A DNA stretch of 11,609 nucleotides from Conidiobolus incongruus B7586. Taxonomy: Eukaryota > Entomophthoromycota > Entomophthoromycetes > Entomophthorales > Conidiobolaceae. Positions 1 through 10,418 of this stretch are shown in pieces (position 1 is the stretch's first letter; every line of letters begins with the position of its first letter). A model generated the notes under the pieces. It saw nothing but the letters and a program-made list of their open reading frames with translations, ran no database searches and had not been told where the DNA came from. The DNA lies in NCBI GenBank assembly GCA_000697335.1, contig JNEM01009303.1, positions 1-11,609 on the forward strand. Reading direction: 5' to 3'. Both the position numbers and the translations under genes were made by a program.

Positions 1-184
1 TCAATAGTTTCTTTAATTATTAATAACTTTTTACCATACTTTTAATAAACTTTTAATACTGAAAAAATAGTACTTTTTATTAAAAACTAAAATTTGATGT
101 TTCATAAATTAATTAAATTTACTTACAAAAATTTTCTGTCTTATAAGCTAGTTTTTTAATTGCTTAAAAAAATATAATCATATA
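1..184. other. AT-rich flank left of the outer element
   Basis: This stretch lies outside the outer retrotransposon, ahead of its target duplication. It is as AT-rich as the element itself and has no CpG that I could see. I find no open frame worth naming, no LTR match to the other repeats in the window, and no RNA gene. It may be the end of another decayed repeat or simply neighbouring DNA mutated together with the element. Confidence 0.6.
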
Positions 185-189
185 GGTTA
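185..189. repeat. Target site duplication of outer element E1, left copy
   Basis: The five bases GGTTA directly precede the first base of the E1 5' LTR. The five bases directly after the last base of the E1 3' LTR (11563-11567) read AGTTA. A five-base duplication is usual for Ty3/gypsy integrases. The single difference is a G/A transition, as expected if RIP reached the host bases next to the element. Confidence 0.75.
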
Positions 190-590
190 TGTTAAGAGAC
201 TAGTTCTTTAAATTCTTATATATACTTTTATATAATTCAATTAACTATAAATTTTATAATTAATATATATTTTTATAGCTAAATTAATTATATAAATATT
301 ATTAAATTATTTAATAAATAAAGTTTTTTTCTTTTCCTCTTAAATCTTACTAATTCTTATTTTTATAATATTTTTAAAATTAAAACTATACCTCATTAAT
401 ATTATAGTATATTAGTATTGCCTAATATAAATCTTAATATATCAGTGACTTATCTTAGTTTAAAGCTTAATTAAACTTTGTTTATACTTCCACATTATAT
501 TTTATATTATATTACTATATTCTGTACTATATTACTTCTATATTGAGTTTTCTTCTATATTATATTAATTTAACTATCACTACACATATA
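190..590 (+). repeat. 5' LTR of E1
   Basis: This 401-base terminal repeat is recognisable in three further places: 11182-11562 in the same orientation, and 4718-5113 and 10019-10413 as the reverse complement. It begins with the TG expected of an LTR. The outer end was fixed from the alignment of all four LTRs together with the target duplication. The inner end was fixed by aligning it with the E2 5' LTR, where the LTR/body junction is placed by the E2 target site. In a live element it would carry the promoter and polyadenylation signals; no such signals can be told apart in the present AT background. Confidence 0.85.
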
Positions 591-608
591 TAGTAATAGT
601 AAAAAACT
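591..608 (+). other. Probable primer-binding site region of E1
   Basis: These bases follow the 5' LTR directly, where a tRNA primer-binding site is expected. The matching stretch of E2 (about 10001-10018, - strand) is alignable with it and differs mainly by transitions. I cannot name the primer tRNA from the eroded sequence. The assignment rests on position and on conservation between the two copies. Confidence 0.45.
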
Positions 609-739
609 ATTAAAATTTTATTGAAAACTAATAACTATTTATATTAAACTTATTTATTACTATTTTAAATCTTATCTATAATTTATGATATTCAAATTTA
701 ATACTATATACTATAATACCACTAAAAAAAATACCCCTA

Positions 740-1660
740 TATTTTTTTAATAATGATAACAGGTTAATTATTAAGTGAATCTAAGATTTAAATTTACAAG
801 AGCTTATCACCTTTTACAAAACTTATATTAGATAATTTTTAATTAAAAAAATATAACTCAAAAAGCTTTAATTTAATAAACTAGTTATTTTACTATAATT
901 AATATATTAAACCACTTTTTTAATATCTTAAAAAATATATTACCTACTTATAATAGCTTAAGAAACCTCTATAAGCTTTAAAATTATCTTAAAAATATGA
1001 AGAATTATTTTAATTTAATTCCTGATAAAATTTTAAAAAATATCATTAAATTAGCTATTTTTTTTGGAAAAATTTACTTACACTTGGTAGTTAAATTATT
1101 ACAAGCTTAATCTTAAAGATTCTTTAGGAGGATAACTTATTTTAAGAATATAAACTTTTGAACAATTGGAAAAAACCTTTAAAAATAGGTATTATTTAAA
1201 AGATTAAGTTTGATTAATAAGAGAAAAACTTTTTTAACTTTAATAAAAAATTTCTATAAGATAATTAATTGAGAAATTTAATGAGATATATATAAATATA
1301 TTAAACATCACTAAAGAAAAATAAATCCACAAACTATTACAAAATTTTAATCCTTAAGTAAAGCTTTAATTTATTAAAGGAAATACTTTAATAATATGTT
1401 TTTTTTAATATTTATAATATAGCAATTATAATTGATAATATTTTCTACTCTATAACTAAATCTTTTTATTCTAAGAATTAATCTTTTAAAACTTACTTTA
1501 ACCTACTTAAATCTTAAATAATAGATGTTTCTACTTTAAGACTTTATAAGAAAACACTTAATAAAGAAGTTAAAGCTTATATAAGAGTAAATTAAGGTTG
1601 TTATTATTATTAAAAGACTTAAGTTAACTATAGAGTTGATAAATATCCTTTTAATAAACA
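740..1660 (+). pseudogene. gag remnant of E1 with a zinc-knuckle trace
   Basis: This stretch occupies the position of gag, between the 5' LTR and protease, and it aligns along its length with about 8950-9880 of E2 on the - strand. Near its end, at about 1595-1645, the spacing of residues resembles the CCHC zinc knuckle of a retroelement nucleocapsid, which binds element RNA during packaging. The capsid part is not recognisable on its own and is inferred from position. The region is heavily eroded with many breaks and has no coding capacity. Both limits are approximate. Confidence 0.6.
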
Positions 1661-1879
1661 GTATTAATTTAATTTTTAACAACCTTAATTTATTAACCAT
1701 AAACTAAACTTAAATAATATTATTATAATCTTAAAATCACCCTTTTCACAATTAATTAATAGATTCTAATCTAATCCATAAAAGTTTTAATAAACTAGTA
1801 ACTTTATAAATTAAATTATATATACTAGAGAAATCTAACTCATTAAACTACTAAAAACTAGAAATATTTTAGTAACTAA

Positions 1880-2260
1880 TTTATATTGTGATTTTTTACC
1901 TTTAATTATTATTTTATAGTTTATATTAACTAAATTTTTTATAGATATACCTGTTAATGTTTTAATTAACTCTAACTATTTTAATTGTATTATCTTTTTT
2001 TTTATTATTTTAAAACTATATTTACCTACTTAAAAAAGCAACTTAATAATTAAATATATTAACAAATTAATAGAACAAACATTTAATACTATATTTAAAT
2101 ATCTTTTATTATTTTTTAAATATTCTGAATATATTAAATTTTTAGTTGATAATATTAGTTATAATTTTATACTAGGTTAAAATTAATTTAAATATTATAG
2201 TTTTATATCTATGAATATTTTTTAAAAAAGTTACAAATCTATTTTTTTTATTTTTTAAGA
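1880..2260 (+). pseudogene. Aspartic protease remnant of E1
   Basis: The trace around 1960-1990 resembles the active-site loop of a retropepsin-type aspartic protease, which cuts the Gag-Pol polyprotein. It sits downstream of the zinc-knuckle trace and upstream of reverse transcriptase, the normal order for Ty3/gypsy. The equivalent trace in E2 lies near 8630-8655 on the - strand. The limits are approximate and the region is broken. Between about 2260 and 2600 lies a linker I cannot assign. Confidence 0.6.
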
Positions 2261-2599
2261 GAAATTAATAGAATTAATCTTAAAAAATTTATATTACTAT
2301 ATTATAAAACTATTAAATATTTTACCTAACACTTACTCTATAATTGTAACAAATAACTTTATTATTATAAGAAAAAATTAATGTAAAAAGCTAATTAAAA
2401 ACTTAAATATCTTACAAAGATATATATTTATTTATTTTTTATTTATTAATATTTTATTTGTTAATTTTAATGAAGTTATATCTAATAACCATTTTTTATA
2501 AAATTTAATAAGTTAATTTACTAATATTTTTAAACTTAAAAATAAATAACTTTTTAATATAATATTAAGCATAAAATTAAACTTTTCTTTAATATAAAA

Positions 2600-3120
2600 T
2601 TATATTAAAAGCTTATTTACCATTTATCTCTTGAATAATACCAAACCTTAAATAAAATCTAAAAATTACTTGAAAATAAACATATTAAACTTTTTTGCAT
2701 ATTGTAAAAAGCTTTAGTTATCTCTATATAAAAAGCTAAAGATGGTTAAAGATTAAATATTGATAATTATATTTTAAACTTTAAAATTATTAAGGATAAA
2801 ACTTTATTACTAAACCAATATAATATTAAAGATAAATTACTTAAATCAATTATTTTCACTAAATTAAATATTAAGAATAATGATTATAATATTAAAGTAA
2901 AAGAAAATTTTATTTTTATAATTATTTTTAATTTTTTTTAAGTTATTATAAATTTACTATTATAAACTTTAAATTATAAAATGCCTTTATAACTTTCACT
3001 TAATTTATTGATTTCTTTTTTAATCTTGTTTTTAATCACTTTATTATTACTTATCTTAATAATATTCTAATTTATTCAAAAACTAAAGAAGAATGTATTT
3101 AACATATTAATTAAATTTTA
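2600..3120 (+). pseudogene. Reverse transcriptase remnant of E1
   Basis: This is the best recognisable part of pol. A trace at about 2850-2895 resembles the first catalytic block of Ty3/gypsy reverse transcriptase, and one at about 3045-3075 matches the Y-x-D-D block with the residues that usually follow it in fungal gypsy elements. The spacing between the two blocks, about 200 bases, fits the family. The enzyme would copy element RNA into DNA in the particle. The E2 counterpart is at about 7490-8000 on the - strand. The region is heavily eroded. Confidence 0.75.
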
Positions 3121-3339
3121 TAAATTATTCAAAAACATATACTATTTTTAAAACAATTAAAATTTGTTTTTAGTGTCACTTCTATATTTTTCTATAGTTA
3201 TATTGTTTTTTTAAGGAATTAACATTAATCTTACTAAACTAAATGGTGTTAATGTTTTTATTATATATATAAACAAAAATTAACTTATATTTATACTTAA
3301 ATTATCAAATTACTTTAAAGATTTTATTGATTTTTTATT

Positions 3340-3730
3340 AAACTTATAGCTTTTTTAACTAATCTCTTAAGAAAGGATGCTTTTTTTAAATAGACTTTAC
3401 TATATACTTTTTATAAGAATGTTTTAATTTTTTATATTATTAATGTTTTTATCAGATCTATTATTAATTTAAAACTATCTATTATTATTTTTACTAACTT
3501 TAATTCTTTTATAATTAATAAATAGTTAGCTTGATTTAAATTTAATTTATATTTTACCCTTTAACTATAAAATAAAATAATATATAAAAAAGAATAAATT
3601 TAACTTCATAAATATTATTTTAAAATTAATAACATTTTAGGTAAAAAAAATAAAACTAGCTAAATTAAAATATCTAGTCTATAAATAAAAACTTTTTACT
3701 TTAATAGAAATAATGAAAATTATTCATATT
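3340..3730 (+). pseudogene. RNase H remnant of E1
   Basis: This part follows reverse transcriptase and aligns with about 6880-7260 of E2. Traces at about 3350-3480 resemble the connection and the start of the RNase H domain of gypsy elements, which removes the RNA strand of the hybrid during reverse transcription. The assignment rests on order and on weak local similarity only. It is broken like the rest. The stretch from 3730 to about 4150 is a linker between RNase H and integrase. Confidence 0.5.
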
Positions 3731-4149
3731 TTTTATCTTATAATTTTTTCTTAACTCTTATAAATTATAAATCATTTATCTATTTAAATACTCAAAAGCA
3801 TTTATTAAGAAAATAAGTTAAATGAATTAAAATTATTTTAAGCTTATCTTTTTTTTCTAATATCTCTTAAGTTAATAAAATCATGTTATAGATACTTTAT
3901 TAAAGAATCTTATATACTTACCCTTTTGTTTGAATTATAAAAACCTAGCAAATATTAACTTAATGATTATTAATAAAGGAAATAAAAAATTTATTAAATT
4001 ACTTTCAGAAATATTATTAAATAATAATTTCTTTATTTTAGTTAAAGAAAAACTCTTTAAATTATTAGAAAATCAATTAAAATATATTAAAAGGTTTTAA
4101 ATTATTGATAACTTAATATACTATAATAATTGTTTATATATTTTTAATA

Positions 4150-4717
4150 TTCCTCAAATCTAACAAGCAAGATTTAATGAATACCATAATTTATTAGTTA
4201 AAAAATATTAAAATTAATTAAAAACTATTAAGAGAATTAAAATAAAGTATTACTAACTTTCTTTAGTTAAATTAATTTAGAAATATACTAATACTTGTTA
4301 TATATACTAAAAAACTAAATATAATACCCAATTAAAATATAGTAATTTTATGCTTTTATAAGTTTTAAATAGAACTTATTAAAAAATCTAACTTAATTTT
4401 ATAGAAATTCTTAAATCAATAAATAATTATAATAACTTACTAATTATAATTAATTTATTCTTTAAAAAAGTTTATTTTATTTTTTATTTCAAAATTTCTA
4501 AAGTTAAAAATATTATATAATTATTATTCTCTAATATCTTTACTTATTATAAAATCTTATAAATTATGATATTAAAAAAATATATAATTTAACTTTTAAT
4601 TTTCAAATTTATTATCTTATTCCTTTAAGATTAATTTAACTATATTTATTACTAATTATTATTAAACTAATAAACTTATTGAAAAAATTATTAAAACCTT
4701 AAAATTAATAATTAAAG
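4150..4717 (+). pseudogene. Integrase remnant of E1, first part
   Basis: At about 4175-4330 the residue spacing resembles the N-terminal HHCC zinc-binding domain of a retroviral-type integrase, followed from about 4370 by the start of the catalytic core. The part just before 4717 resembles the conserved block late in the catalytic core of gypsy integrases. Here the coding region is cut by the inner element E2 and resumes at 10414. The corresponding uninterrupted E2 sequence lies at about 5720-6430 on the - strand. The region is heavily eroded in addition to the insertion. Confidence 0.7.
4713..4717. repeat. Target site duplication of inner element E2, left copy
   Basis: The five bases TAAAG directly precede the E2 terminal repeat, and TAAAA follows the other end (10414-10418). 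The single difference is a G/A transition. The homologous position inside E2 itself (5879-5883, sense strand) also reads TAAAG, which supports this as the pre-insertion site. Confidence 0.85.
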
Positions 4718-5113
4718 TATAAGTGTAATGGTAAATACTAACATAATATAAAAGAAAACTTAATATAAAAATAATGTGACATAGAATATAATATTATAAT
4801 ATAACTATAATGTGCAAATATAAACAAAGTTTAATTAAGCTTCAAATTGGGATAAGTCACTAATATATTAAGGTTTATATTAGGTAGTGCTAATATATTA
4901 TAATATTAATAAGATATAATTTTAATCTTAAAAATAGTGAAAAGGTAAAGAATAATAAAAATTAAGAAAAAAAGAAAAACCTAGTTTATTAGATAATTCA
5001 ATTTTATTTATATAGTTAATTTAGTTATAAAAATATAACTTAATTATATATTTTATAATTAGTTGAATTATATGAAAGTATATATAAAAATTTAAAGAAT
5101 GAATCTTTTAACA
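4718..5113 (-). repeat. 3' LTR of E2
   Basis: This 396-base repeat matches 10019-10413 in direct orientation and the two E1 LTRs in inverted orientation. Its outer end at 4718 abuts the target duplication. Its inner end at 5113 carries the TG expected at an LTR start, read on the - strand. It holds a 58-base block (4855-4912) with no difference from the other E2 LTR. Confidence 0.9.
4855..4912. repeat. Invariant 58-base block of the E2 LTR, left copy
   Basis: These 58 bases are identical to 10156-10213 in the other LTR of E2, although the LTRs as a whole differ at roughly one base in seven. Inside the block the 11-base word CTAATATATTA occurs twice, at 4860-4870 and 4890-4900, thirty bases apart. 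The E1 LTRs have a recognisable but altered version on the opposite strand. A former regulatory part of the LTR is possible, as is chance shortage of mutable sites. Confidence 0.7.
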
Positions 5114-5127
5114 CTCTTTTAATAAAT
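5114..5127 (-). other. Probable polypurine tract region of E2
   Basis: Read on the - strand this short stretch lies immediately upstream of the 3' LTR and ends in a purine-rich run. That is where the plus-strand primer of an LTR retrotransposon is expected. The E1 equivalent is 11168-11181. Support is positional, plus the purine run. Confidence 0.45.
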
Positions 5128-5169
5128 CTCTTAAATGAGACACACTTTTTAGATTTTTGTAAATAGATA

Positions 5170-5317
5170 TAATAAGCTAAAATATTCTTCATATTTTCTA
5201 GGGGTTTTTATATAATTTTTTTAATAAGATAACCCATCTATTTTATATAGAAATAAAGCTTATTCCTAATAGATTTAGATTTAATTATATAATTAACATA
5301 GTATTTTTCTTCTCCAT
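5170..5317 (-). pseudogene. Chromodomain remnant at the pol C-terminus of E2
   Basis: Read on the - strand this stretch resembles a chromodomain: a basic and aromatic first part, a tryptophan-containing core with the typical spacing, then a short helical end. It lies at the extreme 3' end of pol, about 50 bases before the 3' LTR. Chromoviruses carry the domain at this position to steer integrase to modified histones. It is the better preserved of the two copies; the E1 counterpart is at about 10981-11125. It is broken within a dead element. Confidence 0.65.
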
Positions 5318-5719
5318 TTTAATTAATAATTAGATCTAATTTTAAAGCTTTTAATCAATTAAAAAAAGTGTTGAAATTTTTAAAATAAGGTTTGATTTTA
5401 GATATATGAAAGGTAAAGTTGATCCTTAAAGTTAAAAATAGTTCTAAGGTAATATTTTCAAAATTTAAATCAATAAATTAAATTTTATAGGGATTATAAT
5501 TTAATAGCAAGTATCTTAGATTTAAGTTAGATTTAAATAAGATAAGTTTAAATGTAGATTACTCTAAGTATATAAACATATTAGTTTTATATTTAAGAAG
5601 ATTCCTAGATAACTTTAAATATTATTGTTCTATAATCTTTTAATTTTCTTTTAACTTAAATTTAACAAGGGAATTAATATATTTAATATTAGATTAAAAT
5701 TCAACAACATTTAAAGGTA

Positions 5720-6430
5720 TATTGATTTAAAGTTTTAGAACAATTATTAAGTTAGGATATTTGTTATAATTAATAAAATACAAGTTAAAACCTATTAATT
5801 TATTAATAGAGATGTTAAATAAATAATAAAATTAATAGATATAAGTATTTTAATTTAACTGATTAGTGTTAATATAAGCTTTAATTATTTACTTTAAGGT
5901 TTTAATAAATTTTTCAGCAAATTTATTAGTTTAGTAATGATTAGTAATAAACATAGCTAAATTAATCTTGAAGGAAGAGGATAGTAACATTTAAATTTAA
6001 GAGTTGAATTATATATCTCTATCAAATATAATAGTTTGTGGAATTTTATAATAGGTAAAAATATTAGAGAATAATAGTTTTATAATATCTTTAAATGTAG
6101 AAGTTTTGAAATAGGTAATAAAATAAGTATATTTAAAGAATAAATCAATTACAATTAATAAGTTATTATAAGTAATTGTTGATTTAGGGATTTCTATAAA
6201 ATTAAGTTGGATTTATTATTAAATTTTATTAGGAACCTATAGGGGAATAGGTTTACTATATTTTAATTAGGTATTATATTTAGTTTTTTAGAATATATTA
6301 TAAGTATTAATGTATTTCTAAATTAATTTAACTAAAGAGGGTTAGTAATATCTTATTTTAATTTTCTCAACAATTTTTAATTAATTTTAATATCCTCCAA
6401 TAAATAAATTATAACACTCATTAAATATTA
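5720..6430 (-). pseudogene. Integrase remnant of E2
   Basis: On the - strand this stretch aligns with the E1 integrase remnant, including the part of E1 that lies beyond the insertion. The zinc-binding N-terminal trace is at about 6275-6425, and the catalytic core trace follows toward lower coordinates. It contains, at 5879-5883, the uninterrupted version of the site that E2 used in E1. Integrase would join the element DNA to the chromosome. The region is eroded with many breaks. Between it and the chromodomain (5317-5720) is the integrase C-terminal region, which I can only place by position. Confidence 0.65.
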
Positions 6431-6879
6431 CTTGTTAAATCTTAAGAATATTAAAGATATATAGAAAATCATTATAATATAGTAAGTTATTAATGATTTT
6501 AAATCTTTTGACATATTTTAATTAGTTTTCTAATAGTTTAAAAAGTTCTTCTTTAATTAAAATAAAGAAATTATTATTTAATAATATTTCTTAAAGTAGT
6601 TTATTGAATTTTTTATTTCTTTTATTAATAATCATTGTTTTAACATTTGCTAGGTTTTTACAATTAGAATAAAAAGGTAAGTATGTAAGATTTTTTAATA
6701 AAATATCTATAATATGATTTTATTAACCTAAAAGATATTAGATAAAGAAAAAGTAAGCTTAGATAATTTTAATTTATCTAGTATATTTTCTTAATAAATA
6801 CTTTTGATTATTTAAGTAGATAAGTAATTTAAAATTTATAAGTGCTAGGAAAAAGTTACAGAATAAAAAATATAAAAGA

Positions 6880-7260
6880 TTTTTCATTATTTCTACTAAA
6901 ACAAAGAGTTTTTGTTTATAAACTAAGTATTTTAGTTTAGCTAGCTTTATTTTTCTTAACTAGAATGTTATAAGCTTTAAGATAATATTGATAAAGTTAA
7001 ATTTAATCTATTCTCTTTTATTTATTACTTTATCTTATAGTTAAAGGGTAAAATATAAATTAAATTTAAATTAGGTTAATTATTTATTAATTACAAAAAA
7101 ATTAAAATTTGTAAAAAAAATAGTAGGTAGTTTAAGATTAAAAATAAATAAAGCAAAAGCATTAATAATATAGAAAATTAAAACATTTATGCAAAAAATA
7201 TTTAGTAGGGTTTATTTAAAAGAAGAGTCTTTTCTCAAAAGATTAATTAGAAAAGTTATA
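6880..7260 (-). pseudogene. RNase H remnant of E2
   Basis: The assignment comes from collinearity with E1 (about 3340-3730) and from its position directly after reverse transcriptase. The local similarity is weak and the region is broken. The stretch 6430-6880 is the linker between RNase H and integrase and shows no domain I can name. Confidence 0.5.
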
Positions 7261-7484
7261 GGTTCAACAAAAGAATCAATGAAATTTTTAAAATAATTTA
7301 ATAATTTAAGTATAAACATAAGTTGATCTTTATTTATAAGTATAGTAAAAACACTTACACTGTTAAGTTTAGTTAAATCAATGTTAATTCCTTAAAAAGA
7401 AACAATATAACTATTGAAAGAGATAGAAGAGATATTAAAAATATATTTTGATAGCTTTAAAAATAATTTATATTCTTGAATAAT

Positions 7485-8005
7485 TTGTAAAACTTAATTT
7501 ACATATTAGATATATTCTTCTTTAGTTTTTAAATAGATTAAGATATTATTAAAGTAAGTAATAATAAAGTTATTAAAGATAGGGTTAAAAAAAGGATTGG
7601 TAAATTAAGTGAAAGTTACAAGGGTATTATATATTCTAAAGTTTATAATAGTAAATTAATAGTAGCTTAATAGAATATTAAAAATAGTTAAGCAAATAGA
7701 ATTTTCTTTAACTTTAATATTATATTAACTATTTCTAATATCTAATTTAGTGAATATAATGGATTTAAGTAGTTTATCCCTAACATCATATAAGTTTAAT
7801 AATAGAGATTTATCCTTAATAATTTGAGAGTTTAAAACACAGTTATTAATATATAATCTTTAACTACCATTAGCTTTTTATATAAAAAAGATAAGAGATT
7901 TTTATAGTAAGGAAAAAGGTTTAATATATTTATTTTCAAGTAATTTTTAGATTTCTTCTTTTAAAGTTTAATATTATTTAAGAGATAAATGATAAGTAAG
8001 TTTTA
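7485..8005 (-). pseudogene. Reverse transcriptase remnant of E2
   Basis: On the - strand the Y-x-D-D block trace lies at about 7535-7560 and the first catalytic block at about 7710-7760, with spacing as in E1. The upstream part (about 7800-8005) has traces of the fingers region. This is the clearest coding trace in E2 and sets the orientation of the element. It is heavily eroded and cannot be translated through. Confidence 0.75.
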
Positions 8006-8349
8006 AGTACAGTTATATACTTAAGAGATATTTAATTTTGTACTTAATAATATATTTAAAAGCTAATCTACTTATAAATTCAAAAACATTAGCAAATTAA
8101 CTTCCTATATTATATAGGAAGTAGTTATTAGTTATAACTTCATTGAAATTAATAGATAAGCTATTAATAGATAAATATTAAACAAATATATATTTTTATA
8201 TATTTTTAAAGTTTTGAATTAGTTTTTTATATTAGTTTTTGTTTATAATAATAAAATTATTTAATACAATTGTAAAGTTGGTATTAGATAAAATATTTTG
8301 TAGTTTTATAATAGGGTAATATAAATTTTTTAAGATTAATTCTACTAAT

Positions 8350-8730
8350 TTTTTTTAAAATATAAATAAAATAAATTTGTAACCTTTTAGAATAATACTT
8401 ATAAATAGAAAATTATAGTATTCAAACTAATTTTAACCTAATATAAAATTGTAACTAATGTTACCAACTTGGAATTTAATATATTAAAAGTAATTAAAAA
8501 AGAGTGATAAATATTTAAATATAGTGTTAAATACTTATTCTATTAAATTATTAATATATTTAATTATTAAGCTACTTTTTTAAATAGATAAAGATAGTTT
8601 TATAACAATAAAAAAAATAATACAATTAAAACAACTAGAGTTAATTAAAATATTAACAAGTATATCTATAAAATATCTAGTTAAAACAAATAATAAAGTG
8701 ATAGTTAAAGGTAAAAAATTATAAGGTAGA
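8350..8730 (-). pseudogene. Aspartic protease remnant of E2
   Basis: The active-site loop trace of a retropepsin-like protease lies at about 8630-8655 on the - strand and aligns with 1960-1990 of E1. It sits between the gag and reverse transcriptase remnants as expected. The outer limits are set by collinearity. The linker between protease and reverse transcriptase, 8005-8350, includes a 21-base palindrome at 8101-8121 that is not preserved in E1. Confidence 0.6.
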
Positions 8731-8949
8731 TTAGTTACTAGAATATTTCTAGTTTCTAGTAATTTAATTAGTTAAAATTTAATATATATAGTTTAATTTG
8801 TGGAATTATTAGTTTATTAGAACTTTAATAGATTAAATTAGAATTTGTTAACTAATTGTAAAAAAAGTAATTCTAAGGTAATATTAATATTATTCAAGTT
8901 TAATTTTTATTTGATAGATTAAGATTATTAAGAATTAGATAAATATTGC

Positions 8950-9880
8950 TTTTTGAAAAAATACTTATCAGTTCTATAATTAACCTGTGTTTTTTAGTAA
9001 TAGTAGCAACTTTTATTTATTTTTAAGTAAGCTTTAGCTTCTTTACTAAAGGTTTTCTTATAGAGTTTTAAAGCAAAAACATTTATCATTTATAATTTAA
9101 ATTAGCTAGAGTAGGTTTTAAAAGATTAATTCCTTAAGATAGGAAGATTTAATTATAAAGTAAAAAATATCATCAATTATAATTATTATATCACAAATAT
9201 TAAAAAAACATATTATTAAAATATTCCCTTCTAACTAACTAGAATATTACTTGAGGGTTAAAGTATTATAATAACTTATAGATTTATTTTTCTTTAGTGA
9301 TATTTAATATATTTTAATATATCTCTTTAAATTTCTTAATCAATTACCTTATAGAAATTTTTTATTTAAGTTAAGAAAACTTTTCTTTTACTAATTAAAC
9401 TTGATTTTTTAGGTAATATATTTCTTTAAAAGCTTTTTCTAATTATTTAAAGGTTTGTATTTTTATAGTAGGTTATCCCCTTAGAAACTCTTTAGGATTA
9501 AGTTTATAATAAGTTAACTACCAAGTATAAGCAGATTTTTCTAAAAAAATGGTTAATTTAAAGATGTTCTCTAAATTTTTATTAAGAATTAAATTAAGAT
9601 AATTCTTTATATTTGTAAGATAGTTTTCAAGCTTATAGAGGTTTTTAAAACTATTATAAGTAGTTAATTTGTTTTTAAAGACATTAAAGAGATAGTTTAA
9701 TATATTAATTATAGTGAAGTAATTAGTTTGTTAGATTATAACTTTTCAAGTTATGTTTTTCTCAATTAAAAGTTATTTAATAGAACTTTTTTAAAGGGTA
9801 ATAAGCTTTCAAAGACTAAAATCTTAAATTCACTTAATAATTAAGCTATTATCATTATTAAAATAATATAAGGGTATTTT
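8950..9880 (-). pseudogene. gag remnant of E2 with a zinc-knuckle trace
   Basis: This stretch is collinear with the gag remnant of E1. A zinc-knuckle-like spacing is found at about 8960-9010 on the - strand, at the end of gag as expected for a nucleocapsid. The capsid part is inferred only from position between the 5' LTR and protease. It is heavily eroded. The remaining stretch 9880-10000 is the leader between the primer-binding site and gag. Confidence 0.58.
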
Positions 9881-10000
9881 TTTTAATGGTATTATAGTGT
9901 ATAATGTTAAATTAGAGTAAAATAAGCTATAAATAAGATTTAAAATAGTAATAAATAAAATTAATATAGGTAATTATTAATTTCAAGTAGGTTTTTAATA

Positions 10001-10018
10001 GTTTTATTACTGTTATTA
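10001..10018 (-). other. Probable primer-binding site region of E2
   Basis: These bases follow the 5' LTR of E2 directly when read on the - strand and align with 591-608 of E1. Position is the main support; the primer tRNA cannot be named from the eroded sequence. Confidence 0.45.
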
Positions 10019-10413
10019 TAAAAGTATAGTAGTAAATACTAATATAATATAGAAGAAAACTTAATATAATAATAGTGTGATATAAAATATAGTATTATAA
10101 CATTGCTATACTATGCAAATATAAACAAAGTTTAATTAAGCTTTAAATTAGGATGAGTCACTAATATATTAAGGTTTATATTAGGTAGTGCTAATATATT
10201 ATAATATTAATAAAATATAGTTTCAATTTTAGAAATAGTAAAAAAGTAAAGAATAGTAAGAATTAAGAAGAAAAAAAAACCTAGTTTATTAAATAATTAA
10301 ATATTATTTATATAATTAATTTAACTATTAAAGTATAAATTAATTATATAATTTATAGTTAATTAAATTATATGAAAGTATATATAAAAATTTAGAGAAC
10401 TAGTCACTTAATA
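10019..10413 (-). repeat. 5' LTR of E2
   Basis: This 395-base repeat is in direct orientation to 4718-5113. Its outer end at 10413 abuts the right target duplication, and its inner end at 10019 abuts the primer-binding region. It holds the second copy of the invariant 58-base block (10156-10213). The terminal dinucleotides have decayed from the usual TG and CA, but the ends are fixed by the duplication and by the alignment of four LTRs. Confidence 0.9.
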
Positions 10414-10418
10414 TAAAA
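10414..10418. repeat. Target site duplication of inner element E2, right copy
   Basis: The five bases TAAAA directly follow the E2 5' LTR and pair with TAAAG at 4713-4717. After it the E1 body continues, matching the E2 sequence beyond the homologous site at 5879. Confidence 0.85.

Larger units (their letters stand above)
4718..10413 (-). mobile_element. E2: inner Ty3/gypsy chromovirus copy, complete LTR to LTR
   Basis: This is a second copy of the same family, inserted into E1 in the opposite orientation, about 5.70 kb long. LTRs are at 10019-10413 (5') and 4718-5113 (3'), and the ends are pinned by a five-base target duplication. The body at 5114-10018 is collinear with E1 along its whole length. 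Traces of gag, protease, reverse transcriptase, RNase H, integrase and chromodomain read along the - strand. The two LTRs differ at roughly one base in seven by eye, mostly by transitions. They were identical at insertion, but RIP makes that unusable as a clock. It is younger than E1 by the nesting. It looks structurally whole but carries very many breaks and is a fossil. Confidence 0.92.

Noticed and set aside
481-560. TAT-rich simple sequence as a microsatellite or CRISPR-like array
   Set aside because: The units are irregular, there are no spacers, and the stretch is part of the LTR, with altered versions in the other three LTRs.
4718-5113. Solo LTRs or an unrelated repeat pair
   Set aside because: Each LTR continues into an element body on its inner side and meets a five-base duplication on its outer side, so all four belong to the two nested copies.
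8101-8121. A perfect 21-base palindrome (ten-base arms around one base) inside E2
   Set aside because: The matching place in E1 (about 2500-2525) does not keep the symmetry, and short palindromes arise easily in such AT-rich DNA. It is not next to a gene end where a terminator would make sense.
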